Positions 1 through 10,085 of a DNA stretch of 64,000 nt are shown here, one piece after another. Below the pieces are notes generated by a model. The model was given only the letters and a program-made list of their open reading frames with translations. It was not told the DNA's origin and searched no databases. The DNA is taken from NCBI GenBank assembly GCA_037954665.1, contig JBBMOL010000224.1:771112-835111 (forward strand), in the 5' to 3' direction. The position numbers and the translations under genes were made by a program. This stretch comes from Laguncularia racemosa. Taxonomy: Eukaryota > Streptophyta > Magnoliopsida > Myrtales > Combretaceae. Position 1 is the stretch's first letter. Every line of letters starts with the position of its first letter.

Positions 1-682
1 ATAGATGCTTCTGATGTATCAAAGACAACCGACAAAGTTTTGGCAATGTTAGATGATATTGTGGAGAAGGTTGGAGAGGAAAATGTTGTATAAGTTATTA
101 CAGATAATGCTGCAAATTATAAAGCAGTAGGAGAAAAATTGATGGAGAAGAGAAAATGCTTATATTCGACACCTTGTGTTGTACGTTGCATCGATTTGAT
201 CTTGGAAGACTTTGAGAAGAATTTGAAGATCCATTAGGAGATAATTGCAAAAGGAAGGCAAATTACTACATATATTTATTCCAAGACTACACTTATCTCA
301 ATTTTGAGAAGATACACTAAAGGGAGGGACTTGATTAGACCTAGTGCAACTCGTTTTGCCACTTCGTATTTGACATTAGGTTGCCTTTGTGAGTTAAAAA
401 CTGCATTGATGATGATGTTCACTTCTAGTCATTGGAAATCATGTAAGTATTCGACTACAAGTGATGGAAAGCGGATTCAACAAGTGGTTTTGCATAGTAG
501 GTTTTGGAAGAATGTTATTGTTTGCCTTAAAGCTGCATTTCCCTTGATTAAAGTGCTTAGATTAGTGGATTCTGATGATCAACCAGCTATGGGTTTCATT
601 TATCCAGAAATGGATCGTGCTAAGCAGAAAATTAAAGCAAACTTCAACAATGTGAAGAAAAGGTAATATCGTAACTTGTTAG

Positions 683-715
<33 letters not shown>

Positions 716-1798
716 CTTTAGTGCTAATTTTAAAGTTTCATTTCTAAATTGAAATCATATTTATTTAATGTAGTTATGAACCTATCTTCAAGATTATTGA
801 CAAGAGATTAGAGCTTCAACTTGATAGACCATTGCATGCTGCAGCTTATTATTTGAATCCCCATTATCATTATAGTGATGATTTTAAAGTTGATGCCAAT
901 GTTAAGATTCGATTATATGGTTGCATAGAGCGTATGGTTTCTAATCCAACAGAAAGGTGTAAGATTGATATGCAGCTTGAAAGATTTAAGGATGCTAAGG
1001 GACTATTTGGCATTAAAGCTGCAAGGTTACCAAGAAACAAAAAAGCTCCAGCTAAATGGTGGGATTCATATGGAGATGAATGCCCAGAACTACAAAAGTT
1101 TGCTATTTGTGTTTTAAGTTTGACTTGTAGTTCTTCAGGTTGTGAGCGGAATTGGAGTGCATTTGAAATGTACAATACAAATAGTTCTTTTATTCAATTT
1201 TATATATTATTACTTATTAAGATTATGAATCTTATAAAGTTATGTATAACCTTTTTCACTTTTAGGTTCATACTGAAAGGAGGAATAGGCTGCATCAACA
1301 AAAGATGAATGATTTAGTCTTTGTAATGCATAACTTGAAATTAAGAAATAGGAAAGAAAGATGCATTGCTGACACTGACACTTCTACTTTCACTGTTGAA
1401 AATCTCTCATCTGATGATGAATGGATAGTTGAATAAGAAAATGTGTTTGACTCATCAAATGAGAATGAAGGTCAAGGTGTGTTACATATCTTTCCAAGTC
1501 TAGGAGATGAAGATAAAGATGATGCGGAGGAGGACGAAATTGGTGCTTATGTCAATTTGGAGGGTCCTGTCAGTAATTCCCTAATCCCAAATGATTTGGA
1601 CCTTCATGATATTGATAATGTTGAAGTTAAAATGCAAATAGGAACTTCAAAAATTTTGGAATTAGAGGATATGGAAATCATTGGTAGCAGTACACCTCAT
1701 GATGATGTTGACATTGATGAAGAAGAAGATGATGAAGATGCAAATGATGATGATGATATGGATGAGAGAGATGGTGAAAATTGTGATGATTTATTTTA
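1..1798 (+). pseudogene. hAT-family transposase, 5'-truncated, broken
   Basis: Cut-and-paste DNA transposase remnant that enters from the left edge. Bases 1-240 (frame 1) encode a DUF659-type core with the motif VITDNAANY and the CIDLILED segment. Coding continues to 662 and resumes after an intron at 774. The C-terminal hAT dimerisation region (about 1075-1330) has PAKWWDSYGDECPELQKFA and CSSSGCERNWSAFE, followed after a second intron by the ERRNRLHQQKMNDLVFV segment. The tail (1435-1798) is very rich in Asp and Glu. In-frame stops lie at 91-93, 235-237 and about 1434-1436, so it cannot make protein as it stands. The second intron (about 1171-1265) lacks a clean GT donor in the frame the protein needs, suggesting a lost base. 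The family call is firm; the acidic tail as part of the same gene is inferred from position and frame. Confidence 0.88.
663..773 (+). other. intron of the hAT transposase with a TA microsatellite
   Basis: GT at 663-664 and AG at 772-773 bound a 111-bp AT-rich intron; removing it keeps the transposase frame open from KK into YEPIFKIID. A pure TA run fills about 684-712. Confidence 0.7.
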
Positions 1799-1979
1799 GT
1801 TCTTGTTTTGTAATATGATTTATGATTTCATAACTTTTATTGAGACTTTTAGTTGATTATTTTTATTATACAACTTATGCTTGATTATCTATATTATGAC
1901 TTTTATTGTGATTTATGATCCAATTCTATGCTGAAATTTTTAATTTATATTATCTATTATATTTTTTAATGACTACTGT

Positions 1980-2111
1980 AAGTAAATTTTTAATATTTAA
2001 AGGTTATTTTATAAAGGTTGTAAAAACTTACGTTTTTACGTTCCGTTTCTACGTTTCGATTCTACGTACCCCTTGGCGATTCTATGTAAAATCGTGATTT
2101 TGACAACCTTG
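1980..2111 (+). mobile_element. probable 3' end of the hAT element
   Basis: Non-coding sequence after the transposase ends in TTTTGACAACCTTG (about 2098-2111), whose reverse complement CAAGGTTGTCAAAA looks like a hAT terminal inverted repeat. Just inside are repeated TACGT/TCTACG subterminal motifs (2030-2090). The 5' end is outside the window, so neither the terminal repeat pair nor the 8-bp target duplication can be checked. Confidence 0.45.
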
Positions 2112-2600
2112 CATGGTAGGATGCTAAATAAAGGGTTTTACCTCAACTAACCTCATGGTAATCATTTAGAGGGGAGTTCTTTCAAGAATATTTCCTAGAG
2201 AGATTAGAACACGATGAAGTAGACAACTGTTCCAACTAAAGAAAGGGACAAGGACAATTGGTCAATACGAAAATGAATTCAATCGACTACTAGAGTCTAC
2301 TCTTGATATTTACAAGGACTCTAATGCATTGAAGTGATAACTATTCATGAATGGATTTGATATGGAAGTGCAAGAATGAATTATGGTGTTTAAATTCCAG
2401 ACATACTCAGAAGTAGTAAATAAAGCCTAAGCTTTAGAGTAGACAATGCTAAGGGTGGAAGAAATGAGAACTTTAGCTCAACCAAGTATAAAGATGCATG
2501 CTCCAACCAAGAGACCACTATTCCAATCAACTCTAAGTGATAGAGGAAAGAGGCTTATGTTGAATATGAGGCCGCTAGATAATAAATTGTTAGTCATCCA
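2112..2600 (+). pseudogene. element Z gag fragment
   Basis: Retrotransposon gag domain, seen as FFQEYFLERL near 2180 and, after a frameshift, QLFQLKKGTRTIGQYENEF near 2225-2280, then LLESTLDIYKDSNALK and NGFDMEVQE. This is the usual order of a plant gypsy capsid region. There are several stops and at least one frameshift. It starts right after the presumed hAT end and is cut at 2600 by element A. Confidence 0.7.
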
Positions 2601-3341
2601 TGATACGAACCATGCCCACATATGACGAAACCCTATACCAATACGTTTAGAATTGTAACCAAGATGCCAAAACAATCAAAAGTGGAACCGCGACCCGTTG
2701 CCTATAGATGAGGCAAGAACCTTGGTATATTCTGTTGACACCACAATTGAGATGAGACCGATTGATAAGTCGGGGTTGAACGCCACAGAGGAGATCCGAT
2801 AAGTTCAAGAGAAGTTATTTGGAGAACCAAGAGAGGAATTCTCTCAAATTATGTTATTCAATGTTGCATCTAAGTTCTATCTATGTTTTTCCAACCCCAG
2901 CAGCTTTTAATAGGGTTTACAATTCATAAAACAAAAGCCTAAAATGACATAACATAATAAAGTTGTGGAAAAATAACAAACAGGCATTGTACGTCGGTGG
3001 TGTAGTAGGCGACGTAGGATGTACATCGAGTATATAGGCCGGTGGCAAAGAAGGCCGGCGTAGTCCCTCTATCGCGCTCTAATTGCAACGCCAGTTCAAG
3101 GCTGGCAGCATTTAAGCCAACATTGTTAAGACCGGCAGCTTTGATCTCCTTGAATGACTTGTACAAATGTAAGTTCATTCTCATGGTTGCTCCAATCCTT
3201 TCCGGCTTCTTGGACATCCATTATCAACCTGTTAAGTGCTTCTTGAATCGTTTCACTCGAGTTCTTGTGATTGGTCTAGGTGGTACTTTAAGAGGGTCCA
3301 CATTCCACCTTCTAGCTTGGCTCCCATCATGGCTCTCATCA
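2601..3341 (-). repeat. element A 3' LTR
   Basis: 741 bp with TG...CA ends: on the - strand it begins TGATGAGAGCCATGATGGG (at 3341) and ends GGTTCGTATCA (at 2601). It is homologous to 5342-6111, 14322-15106 and 24760-25614. The purine-rich tract GAGGAGGGGAA abuts it at 3342-3352. The pol frame enters it and stops at 3224. Confidence 0.92.
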
Positions 3342-5341
3342 TTCCCCTCCTCTTGAAAAGGATTTGTCCTCAAATTGTCGCCTACATCAAAAGGACTCAG
3401 ATCAGTAACGTTAAAAGTAGCACTTACTTGATACTCACTTGGCAAATCTAACTTGCAGTCATTATCATTGATGCGCTCAAGAGTTTGAAATGGTCCATTG
3501 CCTGTAGGAAGTAATTTAGATTGACGCTGTATAGGAAACCGCTCTTTGCGCATGTGAACCCAAACCCAGTCTCCAGGTTCAAAGACAGCTTGTCGACAAC
3601 TCTTGTTGGCTTGTTTCACATACCGCTCTATTCTTCGCTCAATGTTTAGTCTTGCCTTCTCATGGATCTGTTTAACAAATTCTGCTTTCTTCTTACCATC
3701 TAGATTAACATACTCAGAAATAGGAAGAGGTGATAAATCCAAAGGAGTTAGTGGATTAAAACCATACACAATTTCAAAAGGAGTAAACTTAGTAGCAGAA
3801 TGTATTGTGCGATTATAAGCAAATTCAACATGCGACAAACAATCCTCCCAACTTTTAATGTTCTTTTTAATGACAGCCCTCAACAAAGTAGATAAGGTTC
3901 GATTTACTACCTCAGTTTGACCATCAGTCTGTGGATGACAAGTAGTAGAGAACAATAACTTAGTTCTTAACTTAGCCCACAAGGTCTTCTAGAAGTAGCT
4001 CAAGAACTTAGCATCCCGATCCGACACGATTGTTCTAAGCATACCATGCAATCTCACAACTTCCCTTCTAGAAAGTGCATCAGCAACAACATTCTCTTTT
4101 CCTTGCTTGTAGTGGATGGCATAGGGAAATATTTTGATGAACTCCACCCAACGAGCATGCCTTTTGTTTAGTTTATGTTGTCCCTTCAAGTACTTTAAGG
4201 ATTCATGATCAGTGTGGATCACAAACTCTTTTGGCCAAAGATAGTGTTGCCAAGTCTCCAGCGCTCGAACCAATGCATATAACTCCTTGTCATAAGTAAG
4301 GTAGTTCAAGGTTGCCCCACTTAGCTTCTCACTAAAGAATGCAATTGGTCTCCTCTCTTGCATGAGAACTGCTCCAATACCTATTCCTAAAGCATCACAC
4401 TTAATTTCAAAAGTTTTAGAGAAATCAGGTAGAGCAAGTAGTGGCGCATGAGTCAACTTATTTTTAAGTTTCTGAAAGGCTTTCTCTTGTTACTCTCCCC
4501 AACTGAACCCTACGTTCTTCTTGATTACTTCAGTAAGTGGTGCTACAATGGTGCTGAAATCCTTCACAAACCTCCTATAAAAGCTCGCTAGTCCATGGAA
4601 ACTCCGAACATTACTCACCTTAGTTAGATTAGGCCATTCTTGGATTGCACGAATCTTCTCTTCATCAACATGTATTCCATGTGCACTAACAATAAAACCA
4701 AGAAACACAAGTTTGTTTGCGCAAAAAGTGCACTTTTTGAGGTTAGCATATAATTGCTCCTTTCAAAGCACTTCCAAAACATCTCTCAAGTGAGATATAT
4801 GGTCTTCCAAACTCTTGCTGTAAATGAGGATATCATCAAAATAGACAACCACAAATTTGCCAATAATAGTCCTCAAAACATGGTTCATAAGTCTCATGAA
4901 AGTACTAAGTGAATTAGTTAAACCGAAAGGCATTACTAACCACCCATATAATCCATATTTTGTCTTAAATGCGGTTTTCCATTCATCACCTTCTTTCATT
5001 CTAATTTGGTGATATCCACTTTTCAAATCAATTTTGGAAAAGACACTAGACCCATGTAACTCATCTAACATGTCATCTAAGTGAGGAATGGGATGACGAT
5101 ACTTTACCGTGATGTTGTTGATGGCGCGGCAATCAACACACATTCTCCATGACCCATCCTTCTTAAGCACCAAAATCACAGGCACTGCACATGGGCTCAT
5201 GCTTTCTCTCACGTACCCCTTCTCCATTAAGTCATTGACCTACCTTTGGAGTTCCTTTGTCTCCTCTGAATTGCTCCTATAAGTTGGCTTGTTTGGAATA
5301 GATGCTCCGGGTACAAGGTCAATCTGGTGCTCAATACCATG
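3224..5341 (-). pseudogene. element A pol: RT, RNase H, partial integrase
   Basis: Read right to left. Reverse transcriptase (about 5227-4763) has DGSWRMCVDCRAINNITVKY and MPFGLTNSLSTF, and the catalytic YFDD at 4832-4843. The RT thumb follows (4708-4490). RNase H (4456-4050) has FEIKCDALGIGIGAVLMQ, TDHESLKYLKG and a tail ending NVVADALSRR. The frame then jumps straight to EVVRLHGMLRTIVSDRD (about 4055-3990), so the integrase zinc finger and first catalytic Asp present in B (about 13040-13600) are deleted. The integrase C-terminus (3982-3224) includes NRTLSTLLRAVIKKN and ends in the LTR with PPRPITRTRVKRFKKHL, a CR-motif-like tail. Stops occur near 3983-3988, 4487 and 4760. The N-terminal part lies beyond element B at 15107-15345. 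Confidence 0.88.
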
Positions 5342-6111
5342 TGATGAGAGCCATGATGGGAGCCAAGCTAAAAGGTGGAATGTGGATCCTCTTGAAGTGC
5401 CACCTAGACCGATCACAAGAACTCGAGCAAAACAATTCAAGGAAGCACTGAACGGGCTGATAAAGGATATCTAAGAAGCCGGAAAAGAGTGGAGCAACCA
5501 TGAGAATGACCTTACATTTGTACAAGTGATTCAAGGAGATCAAAGCATTAAAGATCAAAGCTGCCGGCCTTGACAACGCTAGCTTAAATGCTGCCGGCCT
5601 TGAACCGGCATTACAATTCACGCGCGATAGAGGGACTACGCCGGCATACTATGCCACCGGCCTATATACCCAGCGTACATCCTACACCAGCTACTACACC
5701 GCCTCCTACGCCGCCGGCTTTCATTGCCTATTTGTTATTTTTCTAACACTTTATTATGTTATGTCGTTTTAGGCTTTTGTTATTACAAGTTGTAATTCCT
5801 AATATAAGCTACTAGGGTTGGAAAATAGAGGATAGAACACACATACAACATTGAATAACATATTTTGAGAGAATTCCTCTCTTGGTTCTCTAAAGAACTT
5901 CTCTTGAACTTATTGGGTTTCTTACGTGGCGTTCAACCAGACTTATCAATCGGTCTTTCATCTCGATTGTGGCGTCAATAGAACATACCAAGGTTCTTGC
6001 CTCGTCTATAGGCAACGGGTCGCGGTTCCACTTTGAACGTTTGGCATCTTGGGTTGCAATTCCAAACATATTAGTATTGGGTTTCGTCACACGTGGGCAT
6101 GGTTCATATCA
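5342..6111 (+). repeat. element B 5' LTR
   Basis: 770 bp, begins TGATGAGAGCCATGATGGG and ends GGTTCATATCA. It contains two copies of a 30-bp GCCGGC-bearing unit (about 5568-5600), compared with three in the 3' LTR. Confidence 0.93.
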
Positions 6112-6114
6112 ATT

Positions 6115-6127
6115 TGGTATTAGAGCC
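6115..6127 (+). promoter_or_regulatory. element B primer binding site (tRNA-iMet)
   Basis: TGGTATTAGAGCC, three bases after the 5' LTR, complements the 3' end of plant initiator tRNA-Met (TGGTATCAGAGCC) with one mismatch. This is where minus-strand cDNA synthesis would start. Confidence 0.9.
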
Positions 6128-6161
6128 TAGGTTTGTTAAACATCAGTTTGGTTTGAGGAAG

Positions 6162-6608
6162 GTAACATTAAAACCCTAACTCCAATCGTTCATATCAATT
6201 GTTGACATCAAGTTTCGTGTTGTCATAGCTTTGTACTCAAGTCCATAGTGTTAATTGTTTCTTGAGCAGTGTAGTGCATCTTATTAATCTTGTTACAAAC
6301 AAAAAGAACAAAAAAAAAATCACGACAAAAAAAAAAGTGAACAAAGAACTGAAACAAAGGCAGTAGAAAGGAAAGAAAAAGAGGAAAATTCAAGCCCCTA
6401 GAGTTGTTCTTGAATTCAATGGAAGGGATTGGTGTAGTTTGGGTTAGTTCCAAGAGAATTGAGAAGAAGGATTGGTGAGTTGATATCATCGTTTCTTGTG
6501 AGAATACACGAGTGATTATAGGATATCATCCTTTGAGTGAAACACGTAAGGGAGTGAATCATGAGGCTTAATCCTATATAGTTGTGTTAGTACTAACCTT
6601 TATTGCAG
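6162..6608 (+). other. candidate intron in the element B 5' leader
   Basis: The 5' leader has a plausible donor AAG|GTAACA at 6162 and, just before the gag ATG (6614), TACTAAC (6591-6597), a pyrimidine run and TTGCAG (ends 6608). The same 3' arrangement is present before the gag start of A, E and E'. The rest of the leader is A-rich non-coding sequence (6300-6400). Splicing is inferred only from these signals; the branch-to-acceptor distance is short for a plant intron. Confidence 0.4.
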
Positions 6609-6613
6609 GAACT

Positions 6614-7690
6614 ATGTCGAGGCAACATTCTCCTGAAGGTGAGAGGGGGAGGTTTGATGCTAGGTTAGTGATTGAGGCGTTGAGGAGTGAGATGAAGAGG
6701 ATGCTTCAGGAGGACATGGAACAAATTCATGAGATAGTGGAGCAAAAACTAGAGCAATCTAAAAACGTCTTTCATGGGTGTAAGAGAGAGAGTTGTTCTA
6801 AGAGAGGACAAAGGGGTGGAGATGAAATTTCTGATGATGAATTTGATGAACCTTCTATCGAGAGTTATAGAGGTTATGGTGGTAGGAACAGAGGAACTAG
6901 GGATTGGGAAGGTAGAGGAGATAGAAATAGAGAGGATAATCAATTGAGTAGTATAAAGATAAAGATTCCTCCGTTCCAAGGGAAGAATGATCCCGAGGCA
7001 TACTTAGAGTGGGAGAAGAAGGTAGAGATGGTGTTTGATTGTCACAATTATAGTGGGTGAAAGAAAGTGAAGCTTGCTGCCATTAAGTTTTCAGATTATG
7101 CCATAGTGTGGTGGGATCAACTGATGTTAAATAGAAGAAGGAATGGCGAACCACCTATTGAGTCTTGGGAAGAGATGAAGAGGGTGATGAAGAAGCGGTT
7201 TGTTCTTGCTTATTACTATCATGAGTTGCACAACAAATTGCAAACTCTTAAGCAGGGAAGCCGAAGTGTGGTTGCGTATTTCAAGGAGATGGAGGTTACT
7301 ATGATTAGAGCGAATGTAGAGGAGGATAGAGAGGCTACCATGTCTAGGTTTCTTGTTGGGTTGAATAGAAAGATTCAAAATGTCGTAGAATTGCAGCATT
7401 ATGTGGAATTAGAAGATATGGTTCACATGGCTATAAAGGTTGAGAACCAACACAAGAGGAAAGGTAGTAGTATTGCACGGTTTCGACAGGGTGTTGGTTC
7501 ATCCACCTGGAAGACTAACCAATGGAAGAAGGAAGAAAAGTCTTTACCCACCAAGCCAAAAGGAGAGCAGAAGCAAGCGGGTTCTACTCTTGGTAACCAA
7601 GGTAAACCTGATTCTTCTACTCCTAGAAATCGTGACATTAAATGTTTTAAATGCTAAGGCATAGGTCATATTGCTAGTCAATGTCCAAAT
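6614..7690 (+). pseudogene. element B gag
   Basis: Capsid and nucleocapsid protein of a chromovirus-like element. It starts at ATG 6614 (MSRQHSPEGERGRFD), runs through a charged N-terminus and enters the retrotransposon gag domain (IKIPPFQGKNDPEAYLEWEK, then RVMKKRFV, LQTLKQGSRSV, DREATMSRFLVGLNR). It ends in a CCHC zinc knuckle written CFKC-stop-GIGHIASQC at 7649-7684. In-frame stops are a TGA at about 7058-7060 and a TAA inside the knuckle at about 7655-7657. The paralogue in A keeps the knuckle intact, so both stops are later changes. The ATG is chosen because it follows the conserved acceptor-like signal. Confidence 0.88.
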
Positions 7691-8427
7691 AGACGTGTTA
7701 TGATTTTGCATGATGATGGTGAGTATGAGATTGAGGGGGATAGTGAAGATGATGATATGCCTCCATTGGAGGACGCTAGTGATGACGAGGAGCTTGCAGC
7801 AGGGAAGTTAGTGGCAGTAGTGAAGCGAGCTTTGAATGTGCAGGTGAAGGAACAAGAGGAGGTGCAACGAGAGAATATCTTTCATACTAGATGTTATCTA
7901 AGTGATCATATTTGCAGTTTGATAATTGATGGGGGGAGTTGCACTAATGTGGTGAGTACTTTTATTGTTGAGAGGTTGGGACTCAAGACTACTAAACACC
8001 CTAACCCATATAAATTGCAGTAGCTGAATGATAGTGGCGAGACTAAGGTGAGTAAGCAAGCCTTGATTGCTTTTCACATTAGTAGGTATGAGGATGAGGT
8101 GTTATGCGATGTAGTGCCGATGCAGGTGTATCATGTGTTGTTGGGAAGGCCGTAGCAGTTTGACAGGAAGGTTGTTTATGATGGCTTTTCTAATAAGTAT
8201 ATACTTGTTCACCATGGTAAAAGTTATAATCTTAAACCCTTAACACCTAAACAGGTGTATGAGGATTAGTTGCAGCTACAACAATCTTTTGCAAAATATA
8301 AGGTGAGTGAAAAACAGAAAGAGAGTGATAGAACAAAAGACATAGAAAAAGAAAAGGAACACAAAAGTCAATATCAAAAGGAAAAAGAGAGGAAGGCTAG
8401 AAAGTGTGTGAGAGGCTAAGTTGAGGG
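7691..8427 (+). pseudogene. element B protease and linker
   Basis: Retropepsin-type aspartic protease. An acidic linker (EGDSEDDDMPPLEDASDDEE) leads to NIFHTRCYLSDHICSL, then the catalytic segment LIIDGGSCTNVV at about 7918-7953 and the flap and C-terminal part ending VLLGRP at about 8150. The active-site triplet is Asp-Gly-Gly, as in its relatives here. Stops occur at 8021-8023, about 8153-8155 and near 8267. A Lys/Glu-rich stretch (8280-8420) links protease to RT and is cut by element C at 8428. Confidence 0.85.
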
Positions 8428-8705
8428 TGATAAAGGCACATTTTACTCATATTTTATAGTATGATTTATGATGAAATTCAATGGATTCTATGGAATTCAT
8501 GGGAAGATGGTACTTAATAGATGTATTTTGATTATTCAAGTCTTTGAGGACTTAGATTCAAGATATAAGCGGAGCACATAGAAAGATGGCATGGAAGCAT
8601 TAGAAGTTGGACTATTTTTTTGGATCCAAGGCTGCCAGCCTTCACAGTCGGCTTACATCCAAGGCCACTGGCCTTCACAGCCGGCTTACATCCAAGGTCG
8701 TAGGG
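8428..8705 (+). repeat. element C 5' LTR fragment
   Basis: Matches the first part of 10086-11529 from TGATAAAGGCACATTTTAC through the GCCGGC-type tandem repeat, then stops matching near 8705. Confidence 0.88.
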
Positions 8706-10085
8706 CTGATCTTGACAAGATGACTCTCTCACTGATTGCATGGTGGGAATTCTCTTTTGCTGCTGCAAAATATGGACACCAGGGAAGTACTAGTTTTTCC
8801 TTTTATATACTGATATTCCTTCCTTCTTTTGAGCTGCCTTAGGAACAGTGAGGGCATTGTTTAATATAAGTGCGGGGAAGGCATATAGGAAATAGAATTG
8901 GAATAGAGTAAATGATTGATGTGTAAAATCTGTGATTTAATCTTATGACATCCAATGCTTGAACTTCTCTGTCAATTGAATGATAATTGTCCTCAAGTAT
9001 ATGGCAAATTTGAGGCAAAAAAAAATAATAATTTTTTGAAAATTGTTGACTGAAATCTAGATAGTTTAAAAAGAGTATTGATGATAGCATCTGTTATGTT
9101 TTAATTGAAAATTTGGGTTTGCTTTGGTGCCTTACTCACCTACTGTTGTGATGAGAATACGAAATTAAAATCAAGTAGCAAAATCCCTATAATACAAAAT
9201 TCCCCTTGTTTTTAGCTCTAGAATTGGATTTTTGAAAGTGAGTCGAGTCCTTAAGGGAAAGATAAATAGGTTTACTTCAAGTTGCTTCTTTAGCTTGCAT
9301 ATTGTCTTGAAAGTTGCTTTGAAAGTTTGTCAACACCTGATGAAAGAGGTAGGGGAAACTCCTTGCTTAATGACTCCTTATAAAAAAAAAAAAAAGTCTT
9401 AATTCTGTTGCAACATTTAAATGAAATGAGTTGCCTTACTCCAATGACTCAGGTAATTGAGTTAAGAGTATCCAAACTTGAATGCTAGAGTGAGGGAGAG
9501 TCCGATGGGGTCCCTTTAAAACCTGGTCACTTGGGTGATGAGCTCAGGACGTGCCAACTCAGTGATCTCACTATAGCGATAAGGGCGGAGAAGCAAAAGT
9601 TCAAAACATGAACTTAAAAAAAAAAAGCGAGAAGAGTTTTAGTGAATGCCAATCAATAAAGTACATGGGACTTATAATAAAAAGGGAGAAAATCTAGGAA
9701 GGGAATGGATACCATATGCTTTCATTTTGTGTGGACTTGTTTAAAGAAGTGATGGGAAGGATCATATACTTGCTAATGGCCAGTGAAGTTTAAATGGGTG
9801 TTTTTCTTTATAGGATTGAGTATTTACTTTTAAGTTAAGATTCTTTTGCTAAACACTTGAGCATAAGTTTGTTTTGTTTGGATTAGATATTTAATTTTAA
9901 TTATAGTACTCTAATTACATAAACCCAGTTAGTTAGAGTGGTAGGCGTCGAAATTGCAAGTTATGATCCGTGAAAGAAAAGATGCTTCTATTTTGTGAAA
10001 GTCATTGTTTTATACTCTAAATTTTAGATTTCGTCTTTGGTTTTATTTTGTTTGAGGACAAACAAAAGTTCAAGTGTGGGGAAGT
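8706..10085 (+). other. element C internal 3' non-coding region with polypurine tract
   Basis: No credible ORF. It holds a block at 9501-9545 (core GATGGGGTCCCTTTAAAAC then CTGGTCACTTGGGTGATGAG) also found in D and G, A-rich runs, and at its end GAGGACAAACAAAAGTTCAA followed by GTGTGGGGAAG (about 10049-10084), the polypurine tract for plus-strand priming next to the 3' LTR. Confidence 0.75.

Noticed and set aside
1443..1799. Acidic ORF as an independent gene
   Set aside because: It is in frame with the hAT C-terminus and follows it without a promoter or start context; better read as the transposase tail.
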